The position numbers and the translations under genes are program-made. The notes below the pieces were generated by a model. It saw nothing but the letters and a program-made list of their open reading frames with translations. It did no database searches and was not told where the DNA came from. From assembly GCA_014529385.2 (NCBI GenBank), contig CM043966.1:101167587-101231586 (forward strand): a stretch of 64,000 nucleotides of DNA, written 5' to 3'. This DNA is from Adiantum capillus-veneris. Taxonomy: Eukaryota > Streptophyta > Polypodiopsida > Polypodiales > Pteridaceae. Each line of letters opens with the position of its first letter. The stretch's first letter is position 1. Positions 1 through 12,076 of this stretch are shown here, one piece after another.

Positions 1-3000
1 GCCTATGGTATATGAATGGTTCTCTGTTTGGGAGATGTGTTACTGTTCTGTTTGGGGTTGAGCTACATCTATATGGCTCCATGAAAGTCTGGCCATTTCA
101 CCACTTTGCTTAAGGGGGCAACTGATTGTGACTGAATTCACTTTTGCACTATTGGCATGAACTTTATTTATTTGTTTGGAAAGCCGTATCAGTTATATTT
201 TGCAATCAATTTACCTATACAACTATGAGGTGGATACCTTGCTTTTTAAGCTTCATGTGTTGTTGCTGCTCTTCTTTATTTTAATAGGACTTATATGGCT
301 TATGGACTGGTTCTTATGGTCCCTTTTCCTACATCTCATGACAGCATTATGGCTTGTTTGATATAGCCGATGGTTTTGATAGAACTTGGCATGCTGGAAC
401 TCCACTAAGGTTGACTATGGGTTTGGGAATATTTGAGTTTTGGAGCTCTGGTTGGGAGCTAGGCCGTTTCTCTGTTTGGGGTTGAGGTGCATCAATATAA
501 CTCTATGAAAATCTGGTCAATGTGTTGGATAATGGAGTGGCTAATCATGGCTGCAGTCTCTTTTGTTTTGTTACTAACCTGAACTTTTTGCTTATGCAAC
601 TATATAGTTGGCTTGTGACTTAATGCAACTATGCTATTTTGTGGTATTGGTTGTCTCTTTGTTGATTGAATGCTTATACCTGCATTTGAATTGAGCATCA
701 TTCTTGTGCAGCTTTTTGTGTTTTTTTTGGCTGCTATGGTGTCCAAGAACACAACTTTGGCAACATTCGGATACCGGATTCTTGGTTTTTTGTCAAGATA
801 GCTTGCGGATCTGGAAGCGGTCTAAATGGTTTTGTGTCTCTCTTTTACTTCACACAATATAGTTGGTTTGTGTCCTTTAGGCCTGGATGTTTCAACAGCA
901 TGTGGCCTACGATGGTTTCGTATCTTGGCTATAGTTTTCTATCCATGGTTAAATAGGTAGAAGCATCTCATTGGGTTGGTTTGTTTTTTGCTGGCCAGAG
1001 ATTTTGGGAATGTTGCTATAGTGGAAAACTTTGATCATGCTGATCGATCTGGAAAAATTCTGAGAATAATTTTCTTAAAAAGTTATCCAGGTTTTTTGTA
1101 TTAAAGGGTATTTCATGGCCCTTTTTTACTCGGTGCTGATTGATTTTCTGTACTAGATTTTGGTCTGGGTCTTGCTTATTTTGGATTTTTAGCCATAACC
1201 AAATATGGCGCTCATAAGCTGGCTGCTGGCTAACCTTTATCGGTTAGAACTTACTTTTCTTCCGTACATCAGGTTATGTAAATACTTATGGCTTAGTAGA
1301 TGATGATAACATCCATATACTGCCGTAATAACTAGTTTCTACTCAGTACTGAGCTGCCCTTGTAAATAATGAGTGCTGACACCTGTTACACTAGGTCTTA
1401 TGTGTTTATGTTATGGTTTCCTTGAACCTCCAAGATGGGGAAGAGGATACCTTTGTTTCTTTTTGAGATGGGATATACTGGATCAATGCTTAAAAAACAC
1501 GATCCTGCTGGTTTTGAAAAAAATCTAGCATTTGTCATCACTTTGGTGGTTGTTGTTTAAAAGCCTAAATAAATATTGGGAGTGGTTTTCCTTTGGTTGA
1601 TTACTTTAAATATCTTTTTTTCTAACAATAGCTCTGCTCTGTAACACATTTTTTATATATTTGATTGATTTGCAGTTTCTTGATAGACCGGTCCCTCTTT
1701 TTATTTGCTATTTACTGACCTTTTTTTGGGGGATTTTTGGAACTTGGTAGGATCTCCTCGGGAGTATGCTACCAGGACTGAGCTGAGTCTTCTTCGTATT
1801 TTAAGTCTTATAAATCTCAGACAGATGTTTTTTAAGCCAACTCCACTTGGCTGTGACTGGTTTTTGCACTTTGCTTGTTTTTCTAAAAGCTTATTATATG
1901 TACCAGCTGACTGTGTCATCTCTTTTTACATGCTAAAAGAGGGCTTATACTTCTTATGGCTCTTTTTTGAAACTTTGTGATATGTTTCTTGTAATTGATA
2001 ATTCTAGCAGGGCCGTCACCTAGTAAGAGTATTGATATTTACCTTTGTGTCATCTCTTTTGCTCTCTGAAGACCGGAATGAACCTAGCTATTAGGCTGTT
2101 GAGAGTTTCTTTCTGCTAAAACCTTAATAGCAACAACTTTTTTTTTGGGATATGACTAAGATGACCCGTAGATGGGATGATGTAAACACTTGTTACTAAT
2201 ACCTTTTCCTCTCATCCCAATGATAAATGTTTTTTTGATCACAAGGAATTAAAAAACACCTAAAAGGTAGTAACTAATTCAAGTTATTATTATTTACCTT
2301 GGGAGCTAATACTTTATATTTATAGGAAACACCAAAATATACATTAACGGCACGCATGAGCACAATTTCAGAACCTAAAAAATTGCGGCAATAAAAGCCA
2401 AACTCCGCCAAATGGAGAGACGGGCGTACGTAGTCCACTTCGGGGCAAAGATAGCCTCCAAAGCTCTCGCCTCCGACCTTTCCTTTTTAGAGCTTCTAAA
2501 ATTAAAAAGAGCTCCACTTAGAATTCCTAAATCTAAGTTTGGTTTGGTTAGACAAATCTGTTTTGATATCAGGAATTCCGCTAATTAAAAAAAACTACAT
2601 TTTGTCCCCATACAGCTTGGTTTTTTATGATTGTTAAACTGATAGAGTTGTATGGTCTTTGATATCGTGAAACACACAAGTCTAAAACATTTTTTCCCAT
2701 CGCACTGGTTAAAAGTTTTCATCTCTTTACTTTAATTGATAGCAATTTTAAAGTTGGGTGACATCGATAACAAGTGGGATACCTATACATCACCTGCAGT
2801 CAGTGCCAATACTAACTAAATGTTATATTGTCTCTATGGATGCAGGTGAGGGTTACCTTCTCAACTCTAAGCTATCAAATTTTTGCTGGTCTGGAGATTT
2901 GCAGGACTTGTATCTCTTCATCCTTACTAGGGAAGCTTTTTAAATTTCCCCACTTGTGTATAAGACCATTTTTTGACATGATAATGGAATTATACAGCCC

Positions 3001-3100
3001 TCTTTCCTGACATAGTTTCTAGTGTCTTTTGAATTTGGTCAAATTCTTTGGTGTCTATGTATTAATATTATTGAAACACACACTTACATAGAAGTAGACA
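1..3100. other. T-rich non-coding stretch
   Basis: No supported gene is visible. The plus strand is T-rich with many short T runs and a few splice-like strings such as TTGATTTGCAG near 1665-1676, so it could be part of a long intron, but no flanking exon is recognisable. A diverged copy of about 50 bp occurs twice (around 47-105 and 473-522, sharing CTGTTTGGGGTTGAG and CTATGAAA-type blocks). Short open frames here have no recognisable motif. Confidence 0.4.
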
Positions 3101-3101
3101 G

Positions 3102-4452
3102 GTGATTTTGCCTATTGTCAACTTCTCAATGGAAAAACAAGCGAAGCAAAAGAAGAGCGAGAATCATGCATCATTGCAGAAGGAGGAAGGAGCGAGAATT
3201 TTATTCTTTTTCTTCACACACACACACACATATAAACACATGCACTACAATCAAAAGCTGCATTGTTTTGTTTTGTTTTCATCAAAACGAAATTGCATGA
3301 CAACGCAGTTATGTGGTTTTCCAATGAATGTTTTCATGTGTACCTATATGGGACATATGGAACGTATGTCGATTATGTCCGAAATTTTATGTATGTTTAT
3401 CAATATTCGCAGTATGTCTTTGCCACTTCTAGTCATGGTTGGCATGCGGAGAGCTAGGCGAGGGGAAGCTAGTGTGTGTGCGAGGCCCTCTTGGGCAATG
3501 CACTTACAATCGGCGCTAGTGGGAGATGAATGTGAGGAGTATGTTCCTCTTTCCCAAGACGCCACGCCTTTGGAGCAGGTTTCTTACGTCAGCTTGATGG
3601 AGCACGCTATGGTTATGCCTCCTTCAACTAGGAAAAAATGATGCAAGGTAGATATATCCGCACAAAGTCAGGTTCCAAGCGAGCAACCAGAGATCACAAA
3701 TGAAAGGACTCAACCACCAATGCAGAAACCATAAGAAGCAGACATAAGCACAAAAGGGTCGAAGCCTGCGAGGGCAATGGCAGTTATATGGGACGACAAA
3801 AGTATGCATACTCTCTTGCGAGTCTATGAGGAGCAATGGTCACACATCAAGAAGGGTAATTTTTTCCCTAAGGATTGGGAATATTTGGTCTTTGCTCTAA
3901 ATCGAGAGATCTCAGGTAACTTCAATCCTGAGCATGCAACAAACCGAATCGACACACTTAAGAAAGAGCTTTCAAAGCAAAATTCTACTGGCAATATTCT
4001 CAGCTCCTGGACATTTTTTGACTAGTGCGACGCTTTGTGGGGAAAGACTCCAAAGTGCTCAGGCATAGCTGGTGCCCTTGACAGCGAGAGCCACAGGCCT
4101 GTATCCTCTATAGCAGATACACCCATAGACCTGGATGGTGTTGAGAACGATGGTACCTCGGGCCAAAATCCACAATCTGATACTGTGGATTTGGGCGGCG
4201 TATTTGGCAAGAAAATCAAGCAACCGAAGAAATCTAGCTTGGGCACAGTGGCCAAGACAATGGGAGATGGGATGAAACAGATGTGTGAGGCCTACGAGCG
4301 TGTAGAAGACAAGAAGACAAACACCTTTTGAGAGCTTGAGACTGCTAGGATGCTACATGAGGAGAGACTCGCAAAGATCAGAGAGGAGGAAGAGACGAAG
4401 AGTCACCAGATCTTCTTGGAGATCGCCAAGCTTATCTCTAAGAAGCTATAGC
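3102..4452 (+). pseudogene. PIF/Harbinger ORF1, Myb/SANT-like protein, broken
   Basis: This is probably the accessory DNA-binding protein of a PIF/Harbinger transposon, which acts with the transposase at the element ends. The segment from 3777 (MAVIWDDKSMHTLLRVYEEQ...) has the pattern of a Myb/SANT-like domain: Trp near the start, LL..Y..QW, a second Trp (DWEYLVFAL) and a late LKKEL helix. The same frame continues through 4035-4331 and a charged helix (LETARMLHEERLAKIREEEE) to a stop near 4452. It is interrupted by TGA at about 3639, TAA at about 3732, TAG at 4023-4025 and TGA at 4329-4331. All of these are one C-to-T step from a sense codon. The part before 3777 is weakly supported. It sits just upstream of the transposase frame, as is usual for this superfamily. 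Confidence 0.55.
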
Positions 4453-4690
4453 AGTAAGTTTATTTGAACTTCACCGTAGTAAAATCTACATTTGTTTTGA
4501 GCATTACCTCATTTCGTTGTGCAGAGTAATTAATATACAAACATGTTTGTTTTTATGCAGGTGAGTTTCGGGCGTCGCCTTCCATCTCGTCATCTCGTGT
4601 GCGGCCTTACTCGTATTCAGGAATGTCTTAAATAAACTTGGTAGTTTGGATATTTATTTGCTTTGCGTTATTTTGTGATTCCAAATTAGT

Positions 4691-5880
4691 ATGTTCGTTT
4701 TAAATCATAGGATGGAAGAGTGGGTGCATCTCTTTGGGATGTTGACATTATTGAGTGACAATACACTAGGCCTTGCTGGTTCATTACATGGTCAGGGCTT
4801 GGAGGATTTGGAAGACAACAACTTCTTCATACTTATGTTTACTTATGCATGGTTGTGTTGTGGGATGGCGGGTGCGCATGAGTCAGTGGCATGGCATTTT
4901 GCACCAAGAGTATGGTGGTGTTTTCCTCGTCAACAAACGTTCTTTCGCAGTGTGCACAATGTGCTTTGGTCTACGTCTCGCCTTGAAAATCAAGATCCCT
5001 ATTGTTTTGCATATCGCATGTCTCGCAGATCCTTTCTTATGCTACTAAACATGATTCGTCCACTACTACCCACAAGTGGAGTCAGGTTTGTCAGAGAGCC
5101 TATTTCTCCGGAGGCTGCGATTTCTTGCGTACTTTGGCGGCTTGCGCATGGACACTCCTCACGAAGCATGACGAATCTGTTTGGCATGGGTGAAAGCACC
5201 ATTCGCAAATATGTGGTGATCATTTGTCACATTTTGAGTAGTACTGAGTTCTTCCACAGGGTTGGCATTAGAGTGCCGCGTGGAGATCGTCTTGAGCAGA
5301 GAATGGCAAGATTTGAGGCTATCTCTGGTTTGCCGCATATTGTTGGGGCACTTGATGGGACTCACATCCGTCTACAAAGAAACCACGAGAGTTCTATACA
5401 ATACATCAACAGGCATGGTTTTCCGAGCATCCTCCTATAGGGTATTGTCGACTCCAACAAGCTTTTTTGGAGTGCAGTTTGTAGGGCTATAGGAGGGGTT
5501 AATGATTCTTCTCACTTCAAAGAATGCAACTTGTATGGTCAGATCAAGCGACGAGAAGCACTGGATCGGTCACTATTGCACATTCAAGGAGAGATAGTAC
5601 GACCTTATTTGATTGCAGACTCAGCCTACAAAGCGAGAACATTCTTGGTAAAGCCATATCGAATGAAGGCAGCGCGATTTTTTTGCGAAAAGTGAGATTT
5701 TGATAGGAAACTCTCAAAGGGGAGAGTGAAAGTGGAAAATGCCTTTGGTCCCTTGAAGAATAGGTGGCGTATTTTGCGAGATCTCAATGTCAATCTTGCT
5801 TTCGCGCCCACTGTGATAGGAGCCTGTTGTTCCCTACATAACTTTGTGCAACTCCAAGGCGAGACGGAGCCTCATGATTA
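4691..5880 (+). pseudogene. PIF/Harbinger DDE transposase, two in-frame stops
   Basis: HARBI1-like DDE nuclease (DDE_Tnp_4 type) that would cut and paste a Harbinger element. One frame runs from 4691 to a TAG at 5878-5880. The catalytic triad is visible: Asp in GALDGTHI (codon 5354-5356), Asp in LIADSAY (5618-5620) and Glu in VKVENAFGPLKNRWR (5735-5737). An N-terminal helix-rich region (RMSRRSFLMLLNMIRPLL, then SRSMTNLFGMGESTIRKYV) matches the HTH-like part of the family. Two stops break it: TAG 5438-5440 (expected Gln) and TGA 5693-5695 (expected Arg). With both read through, length is about 396 residues, normal for the family. Element ends (TIRs and a 3-bp target duplication) could not be found by eye. 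A short region to 6020 still looks like transposase C-terminus in another frame. Confidence 0.8.
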
Positions 5881-7013
5881 GCGAGATCCGCATCCGAACT
5901 CCCAAGAGCCACTTCCTAATGATGGCGGTAGTCCTGCTCATCGCAAGATGGCCTTGTGGATAAGGGCAGCCTTATTTCGCCATAGTAGCTTGAGGGCTCA
6001 GAACGCAACAGTTCCAGGTGTTGCAGGTTGTGGATTTAGTAATTGTTCTTATCTTTCAAAGTGATCATGTATTTTGTTTCAACTAAAGTTTTAATTATGT
6101 ATCCATAAAGCTTATTATTAATTTCATGAAGTTGTGTTTTACAGGGCTTGATGATGATTTGGAGTCTGAGGATTGAGTCATGTTCTACATGGCTGTAGTT
6201 TTTGTCATGTGGCTTGCTTTATGGCTACAATGAGCAGCACCTCTATTTATGTATTGCTACAGGGTTTTTGTAATGGTTATCTTGCATTTTCATTTATGGC
6301 TGCCAATAACCAACAATACCGCGCGCTTCTGTATCAGAGGCAATGAACCATTTTTATGTGCTCAGAACAACCTATTTTATGGGTGTCAGTCTCTTGTTTA
6401 TGTGGTTTTCGAACATTGAAATTTTGTTTGGTCATGCGCTTTTCCATGCATTTGGTGCAATGTTATTAGGCGTTTTTTCTTGGAAAATGCTATCTTTATG
6501 ATGTTGGCAATGTGTGGTTTGTTGGTTCGCATGATTGTCCAACAACAAACGGACGTAAACAGACGTACGCATGCGCACAGGACGTGGCTGGACGGAATAG
6601 GCTTCGAAAACAATGGGCGGCAATAGACGTTTTGTGCATGTGCAGGAGCTTTTGTGTATGTTTGTTGCAAGCCAAGGGAGGCGAGGCATGAAAGCAATAG
6701 GTAGACGCAATGTCTCAAGGGGGGTAGGAACAGAGGTACAAGGAGATGGTGGCATCTAAAATAGGTACCGATTAGGAATGAGACTCTGTCCAATTTTGGT
6801 TACTCACATTAATTTTTAGCATTAATTGATTTGATGATGGCTCTATTATATCTCTCCAATTAATTTTTAGCATTAATTGATTTGATGATGGCTCTATTTT
6901 TAGAAGTGATAGATAAATTTTTTGTTGAATCTCCACAAGCTTTGGTACCACCTTTCTTTGCCATAGTTCCCAAACTTGAGCATACCTCAAGCCATGGGTT
7001 CTTTTCCTCAATA
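5881..7013. other. non-coding; includes a 51-bp tandem duplication
   Basis: No supported gene. The stretch to about 6180 may be the tail of the Harbinger element. Further on there is AT-rich DNA with several GGACG/AGACGT strings (6553-6640) of unknown meaning. At 6808-6900 a 40-bp block (ATTAATTTTTAGCATTAATT...) is repeated with a period of 51 bp. Confidence 0.5.
6808..6900. repeat. 51-bp direct tandem duplication, two copies
   Basis: The 40-bp block beginning ATTAATTTTTAGCATTAATT and ending GATGGCTCTATT occurs at 6808 and again at 6859, separated by an 11-bp linker. The two blocks are identical over that length, so the duplication is recent compared with the surrounding decay. Confidence 0.85.
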
Positions 7014-7370
7014 TTAGAATTCGGCCATAAGTGAGTCAAGGAAAGCCTGTATTTTTCGCATTGGCGGACGCTTATTTGGCAGCTCTTCTGTGCATGCCAC
7101 AACCATCTATAACACAAGCAACACACTTGACTTATGATCTCTTTCAGCCTCCAAACAAGAGCTTTGCCACAAAGGTGCATGCACTACTATCTCCTGTAAT
7201 GTCCCACTATCCTCATGCAACAACACCAACTTTTGTTTGACCCATTCGTGAAGGCTCACTCCATAGAGAAGCTCATCAATTTGTCCTCTCCCAGTTAGCA
7301 TCTTTGATATGACCACTCCAAAGATGTAAATGTCCTCCTTGGTCGTGATTTTTACCGCATATGCAAATCT
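7014..7370 (-). pseudogene. receptor-like kinase, last exon fragment
   Basis: Reading the minus strand from 7370 gives RFAYAVKITTKEDIYIFGVV, then MLTGRGQIDELLYGVSLHEW, and ends ACTEELPNKRPPM...FLDSLMAEF with a TAA at 7016-7014. This matches kinase subdomains VIII-end to XI of plant leucine-rich-repeat receptor kinases: the Asp of D-x-YSFGVV, then the CT..P..RP.M signature near the C-terminus. The exon start is set by a plausible acceptor (TTGCAAAACAG) just before AGATTTGCA. An in-frame TAG (7109-7107) lies just before the CTEELP segment, and several conserved positions are altered (YIFGVV for YSFGVV). Earlier kinase exons and the LRR ectodomain were not found upstream to 9500, so this looks like a relic or a fragment captured by a transposon. 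Confidence 0.65.
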
Positions 7371-9578
7371 CTGTTTTGCAAGCAATATCATGCAAGTGTT
7401 AATTATCAACCATCAACCAGCCAATAACAATTCGAAAGATCCTATATGTTTGATAGAATAATATTTGCTGCAAAGTTGAATAAAGTATGTTCATCTCAAT
7501 TTTGGGTTTATTATTATAATCCACTCACCATTGTGAGTTTTGAAAAAAAAAAACCTCTCGAGCAATACAAAAAATACAATGAAATGTATTTTATGCTTGT
7601 CTTAACACTAGTTGGACACTGTGCTGAGACACTAAAGTGTCCTATTTCCCCCACAACTTTGTCAGTTATGAGGTGACAAAAATAACCAAATTTTAATTTT
7701 GCCAAAGTTAATACCGTGCTAAGATTATGATGATAAGTTAGAATCATTAAAACTTAGTGCAATTTCGACAAAATTTTCATAAATTGAACATAAATTCTCA
7801 TCAAAATAAGATTTTGCATAGATTTCAAGGTTTATGGATAGGAGAAAACTTATTATGACAAGAAATTGAACTTCATAACTTAGTTATTAGATCAATTTTT
7901 TGTCATTAAAAAAAACCCAAATCTAAAAAATGCTGACAAAGAGAAAAAAATTGGTCTTTCAAGGCATTTTTCATTAATATAATGACAATATGGAGCAAAA
8001 CTTTAGGGTCTAAAATCTATCTATACGCCAACATCCATCAACTAAGAATTTTTCAAGGTTTCAATGTCCAAGTTCATGTAAAAAACAATTATAATGTGTA
8101 ATTTCTTCCAAAACAGACATTGCCATGAAACGCTAATGAAAGTGTGCATACATATTTCTCAATTATGTGCATAAGAAATATTCATATACAAATAAGTAAC
8201 ATAAGTGAGAAAATTCAAAGTGGACTTTATTTTAAGGCTCAACTTTGCTAAATGAAAAGTACAAATTTCAACATGCCCATTTTTTGGGATATGGCATTAA
8301 TCACCAAATGTGGCTTGCATAACCAACAAGTAGTACCACCTTACATTGGTTGATTCCATGCACCCTCCTCTTTTTTTCTGAGACTAGAGTACAAGTGCTT
8401 TGGTGAGCTTGATTTTCATTAATCACAAAATGTTACAAACATCCCTTGCATAGGGTTTTTCCAAAAACATCAATAGGTTCGGGTCCAAAAAGTGATCTAC
8501 AAGCAAATTGAGATAAGTAATATCTGGAAGGCAAAATGCAAAGAGAGGGACAAAGGTTTCCTCTAGATTCATGTCTACTGGAGATAAAGTTAAAGTGAAA
8601 GGCTTAGGCAAGGCACTTGTGTCAGATGCAAGCACCCCCATAAGTTCATTTACTATTGAGTATTTCTCCTAACATTATTTAATTTTGTGAAAGCATTTCT
8701 TGTGATGTTTTCTAGATTCCATGTATCACTTTATTTATATTTATGAACCAACTAGAGTTAAGAGAATTTTTCCCCTTTTGGAAAAACTTATTTTATAAGT
8801 CATGTCTGGCAATAAAAATATGTAGAGGTCACTATTGCTACCTTATGCCATCGTAGATGTGCCCCCCTTTCCTCTCTTCTTCTGTCCTCCCGCTTGCTTG
8901 CTTGAGTTTTTCTTACTCCTTTTACATTTGCAATGCAAATGAAAGCACAGAAAGAGCACACAGTCCCCACGATTGACTCTTGGGAGTCCCCTAGGCCGAC
9001 AAAGCAGTAAAATTGAATACCAAGGTGGAACCATACGTAAAATAATATACATATTTGGTACGTTAGCTACAAAGTCCTGTATGGATTGAGGCTTTAGGTA
9101 CGTACAAATATGCACCATTGGTAAAAATACCTTAATAAATAGAGAAAACTAAGAATTTTGCAATAAACATATAAATTATCACTCCATAGCTAATTAGACA
9201 AGCGATCTACCTACCTTAAAATAAATCAAGTGACTTTTCACTTACGACTTGTATGCTAACAATTGTAGAATCCCCATTACCACGTACACGCACTCCAAAC
9301 ACAATATCCATGACTTGTATGATGATAAAATTGCAAATTACAATACCACAAAGCATCAATCGATCCACGCTCATTGCCAAAACTACACCCTAAATTCTAA
9401 ACCGATGTTCAATCTCCTCTGCCCTCTCTACAAGACTGCTTTATTATAATTCATGCTCCACACTAAAGTGGGCTTCAGACTCTAGTAAAAGGCTTGAAAA
9501 ATACCTTGCCCCACATAACAAAACCCATAGGGACAATTAGACTTGAGGAAGAACTCCGGGTTGGGGGGGCGGGGGGGA
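7371..9578. other. AT-rich stretch, nothing recognised
   Basis: About 2.2 kb without a recognisable gene on either strand. It is AT-rich, with short poly-A runs. If the kinase fragment at 7014-7370 were ever a full gene, its upstream introns and exons should lie here on the minus strand, but no glycine-loop, VAIK or HRD motif was seen. Confidence 0.4.
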
Positions 9579-9583
9579 GGACG
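9579..9583. repeat. target-site duplication, Copia left (GGACG)
   Basis: GGACG immediately precedes the 5' LTR (TGTTGGGATT...) and reappears at 14463-14467 immediately after the 3' LTR (...GACTTCA). The 5-bp length is standard for LTR retrotransposon integration. Confidence 0.9.
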
Positions 9584-9753
9584 TGTTGGGATTAAAGCCC
9601 AAGTGGCCTCTTATACGGCTATGGTCAGCCTCCCGCCTAACTCTCTTATCGCTAACTCTTTGTATATACTCACTTATACTTGTGTGAATAATAAGATTTG
9701 GGTGATAACCCTTCAACGAATGCTTTGCGTACTGTGTAAGCTCTCTGTCTGTG

Positions 9754-9801
<48 letters not shown>

Positions 9802-9829
9802 TTGATCTAAGCTCTGTTCCACCACTTCA
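9584..9829 (+). repeat. Copia 5' LTR (246 bp)
   Basis: Starts TGTTGGGATT and ends ACTTCA, and is matched by 14209-14462. It contains a (TG)n microsatellite at 9762-9795 that differs in length from the 3' copy. A weak TATA-like TATATA lies at 9663-9668 in TTTGTATATACTC. Differences from the 3' LTR include a 2-bp indel near TTATACTTG and scattered substitutions near the 3' end. Confidence 0.92.
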
Positions 9830-9831
9830 AT

Positions 9832-9843
9832 TGGTATCAGAGC
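9832..9843 (+). other. Copia primer-binding site (initiator tRNA-Met type)
   Basis: TGGTATCAGAGC two bases after the 5' LTR matches the usual plant Copia primer-binding site, complementary to the 3' end of initiator methionine tRNA. It would prime minus-strand synthesis. Confidence 0.88.
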
Positions 9844-10169
9844 TAGGTTCAATGCATTTTTGTGTAATCACACGCGCGCACTTTTCAGGCAGATTCTGGA
9901 TCCGGAGCTTGGAAATTCACACTCGGCGTTCCGAGAATATTTCAATTAGGTGACCTGTGGTTTTACCCCCTTTCAAAGTTGTTTATGCCCTCATAATTTT
10001 GTTCTGAGCACTACATAAAAAGATAGGTTTCAGCCGCAAAGAAACCCGTCTCGTGTAGATTGGCAAGCAGGAGGTGGTCGGCATCAATATCGGCATCGAC
10101 ATACATCAATCATTAGTCTTCAAAGCATCATCTACAGACCAGAGGCCAGTTTACAGGGGAAACTCTGTT

Positions 10170-11161
10170 GAATTTTTCACAGGAGTAAATAGTTTGGCAG
10201 ACATGCATCTTCTCTAAGAGAGACTCTTTACAACATAAAGAAGCTGGATGGCACAAACTTTCCATTCTGGAAGAAGCACATTTGGCAGGTTTTGGTGCCA
10301 AAAAAACAAGTGAAGCCACTGAATCTCAAAGGGGAGAGACCAGAAGGTATGGCTGAAGATGAGTGGGAAGAGCTTGATGAGTTAGCTTGTTCCACAATCA
10401 TGTTGACACTGGCAGAAAATGTTTACTTCAACGTAGCAGAAGAGACTACAACATATGGAGTATGGCAAAAGCTATGTGGTATGTACGAGAAACAAAGTGC
10501 TGCTTCTCAGATTTACTACCTCAAGAAATTGGTGGATTTGAAGATGAAAGAAGGGACAGCCATGTCAAATCATTTCAATGAATTTCACATAATTATTAGC
10601 CATTTAACAACACAGGAGATAGTCTTTCCAGATTTAGTAAAGGCTATGTTTCTCTTAATCACATTGCCAGACAGTTGGGATACTTTTTGCACGGCATTAA
10701 GTAATTCTGTCGCGCCAGAAGGTCTTACAAGTGCCAATGTAGAAGGCAGCTTTCTCACAGAGGAAGTGAACAGGAAGAACATTGACAAAGGCAAAGGCAA
10801 TAGTGCTTTGGTCATTCGAGGGAGACAACAGTCTAAAGGGAAGAAGGGTAAAAAGGCACAAAACCGAAGTAAGTTTCGTGACTCGAAGTCAAAGGATGAC
10901 ATAGAATGCTACCATTGTGGCAAGAAGGGTCACATGAAGAGAGACTGTACGAAGTGGAAACAAGAAAAAGAAAAAACAAAGAATTCTGAGCAAGATGAAA
11001 AGAAGAGTTCAGTGAAGATTGAAGAGGTGAATGTCATAGGATCTGGTTCAGACATTGATTCTGGTATAGCAGCTCATGACATCTTCCTCCCAAGCAATTT
11101 TGATTCTGTTTTCTTGACTGCAGAGGATGGACATGCTATGAGTGATTGGATTATTGACTGA
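10170..11161 (+). pseudogene. Copia gag with zinc knuckle
   Basis: Nucleocapsid/capsid protein of the Copia element. The frame is open from about 10194 (in-frame text LYNIKKLDGTNFPFWKKHIW) through MVPKKQVKPLNL at 10292 to a TGA at 11159-11161. No good start codon lies before 10292, and an in-frame TAG occurs just upstream of the LYNIKKLDG segment, so the original start is lost. The body has the UBN2/gag pattern (WQKLCGMYEK, LKKLVDLKMKEG). A CCHC knuckle, CYHCGKKGHMKRDC, is at about 10908-10949. The frame ends in WIID followed by TGA, where Copia proteins read on into the protease DSGAS/DTGAS motif. Confidence 0.88.
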
Positions 11162-12067
11162 GGGGCATCTTTACATGTTTCTCCACACAAAGAGTGGTTT
11201 ACATCATATGTGGCTACTAAAGATTATGTCAGACTTGGCAATGAGCAGGTTTGTGACATACTTGGAGTGGGAGATATACAGTTGAAGTTTCAAAATGGCT
11301 CTTCTTTATGGCTCAAGAATGTTAGACATGTTCCAGTAATCCGAAAGAGCTTGATCAGTACAGGGAAGTTGGATGAAGTGGGTTATGTGACAGTTTTTGG
11401 GAACAATGCTTGGAAGATCTCCAAAGGTTTGATGACCGTAGCACATGGTAGCAAGTCAGGAACTCTGTACACTTTACATGTTTCAGAGGTTAAAAACCAT
11501 GTAATTAATGTGATTGAGCGGCCAAGTTTGTCATTGTGGCATTGTAGGCTGGGACATATGTCAAAAAGAGGAATGGAAATACTTTATCGTTATGGTTATT
11601 TGCTTGGCTTTTCATTTCAAGATTTTGAGTTTTGTGAGCATTGTGTTTATGGTAATCAAACACAGGAACCGTACAGATCAAAGAGGAATCGTAGGGACGA
11701 ATGGTTAGCTCTTGTGCACAGTGATCTATGCGGACCAATGCCTAGTTTGTCAATACGGGGAGCAGCGTACTTTTGTACATTCATAGATGACTATTCTCGC
11801 AAAGTATGGGTTTATTTTGTGAAGCACAAGGATGAGGTGCTCAAGGTCTTTAAGACATTCTTGCATATTGTGGAGAATCAGAGTGGTCAGAAGTTGAAGT
11901 GCTTGAGAACTCACAATGGTGGAGAGTACGTTTCCAAGGCTTTCCAAGACTTTTGTGAAGCAAAAGGGATAAATCGGGAACTTACTGCACCATACAATCC
12001 TTCACAAAATGGAGTTGCAGAACGTACGAATAGGACCATACAAGAGAAGGTCAGAAGCATGTTGTAA
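11162..12067 (+). pseudogene. Copia protease and integrase, catalytic Asp lost
   Basis: Continues the gag frame after the TGA at 11159. GASLHVSPHKEWF is the rest of the aspartic protease site, with the Ser of the DSG/DTG triplet replaced by the stop. The integrase follows: zinc-binding HCRLGHMSK...CEHCVYG, then the core HSDLCGPM (first Asp), FIDDYSRKVWVYF, and NGVAERTNRTIQ (Glu). The second catalytic Asp, normally in R(S/T)DNGGEY, is His here (LRTHNGGEY, around 11908-11934), so the DDE triad is broken. The frame stops at TAA 12065-12067, where the family reads on as (Q/K)NVELPDGFWAEAV. Confidence 0.88.
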
Positions 12068-12076
12068 AATGTTGAG

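Noticed and set aside
3102-3641. 179-codon frame as an independent gene
   Set aside because: The first half is low-complexity with a (CA)n run. At most the later part is the N-terminus of the Harbinger ORF1.
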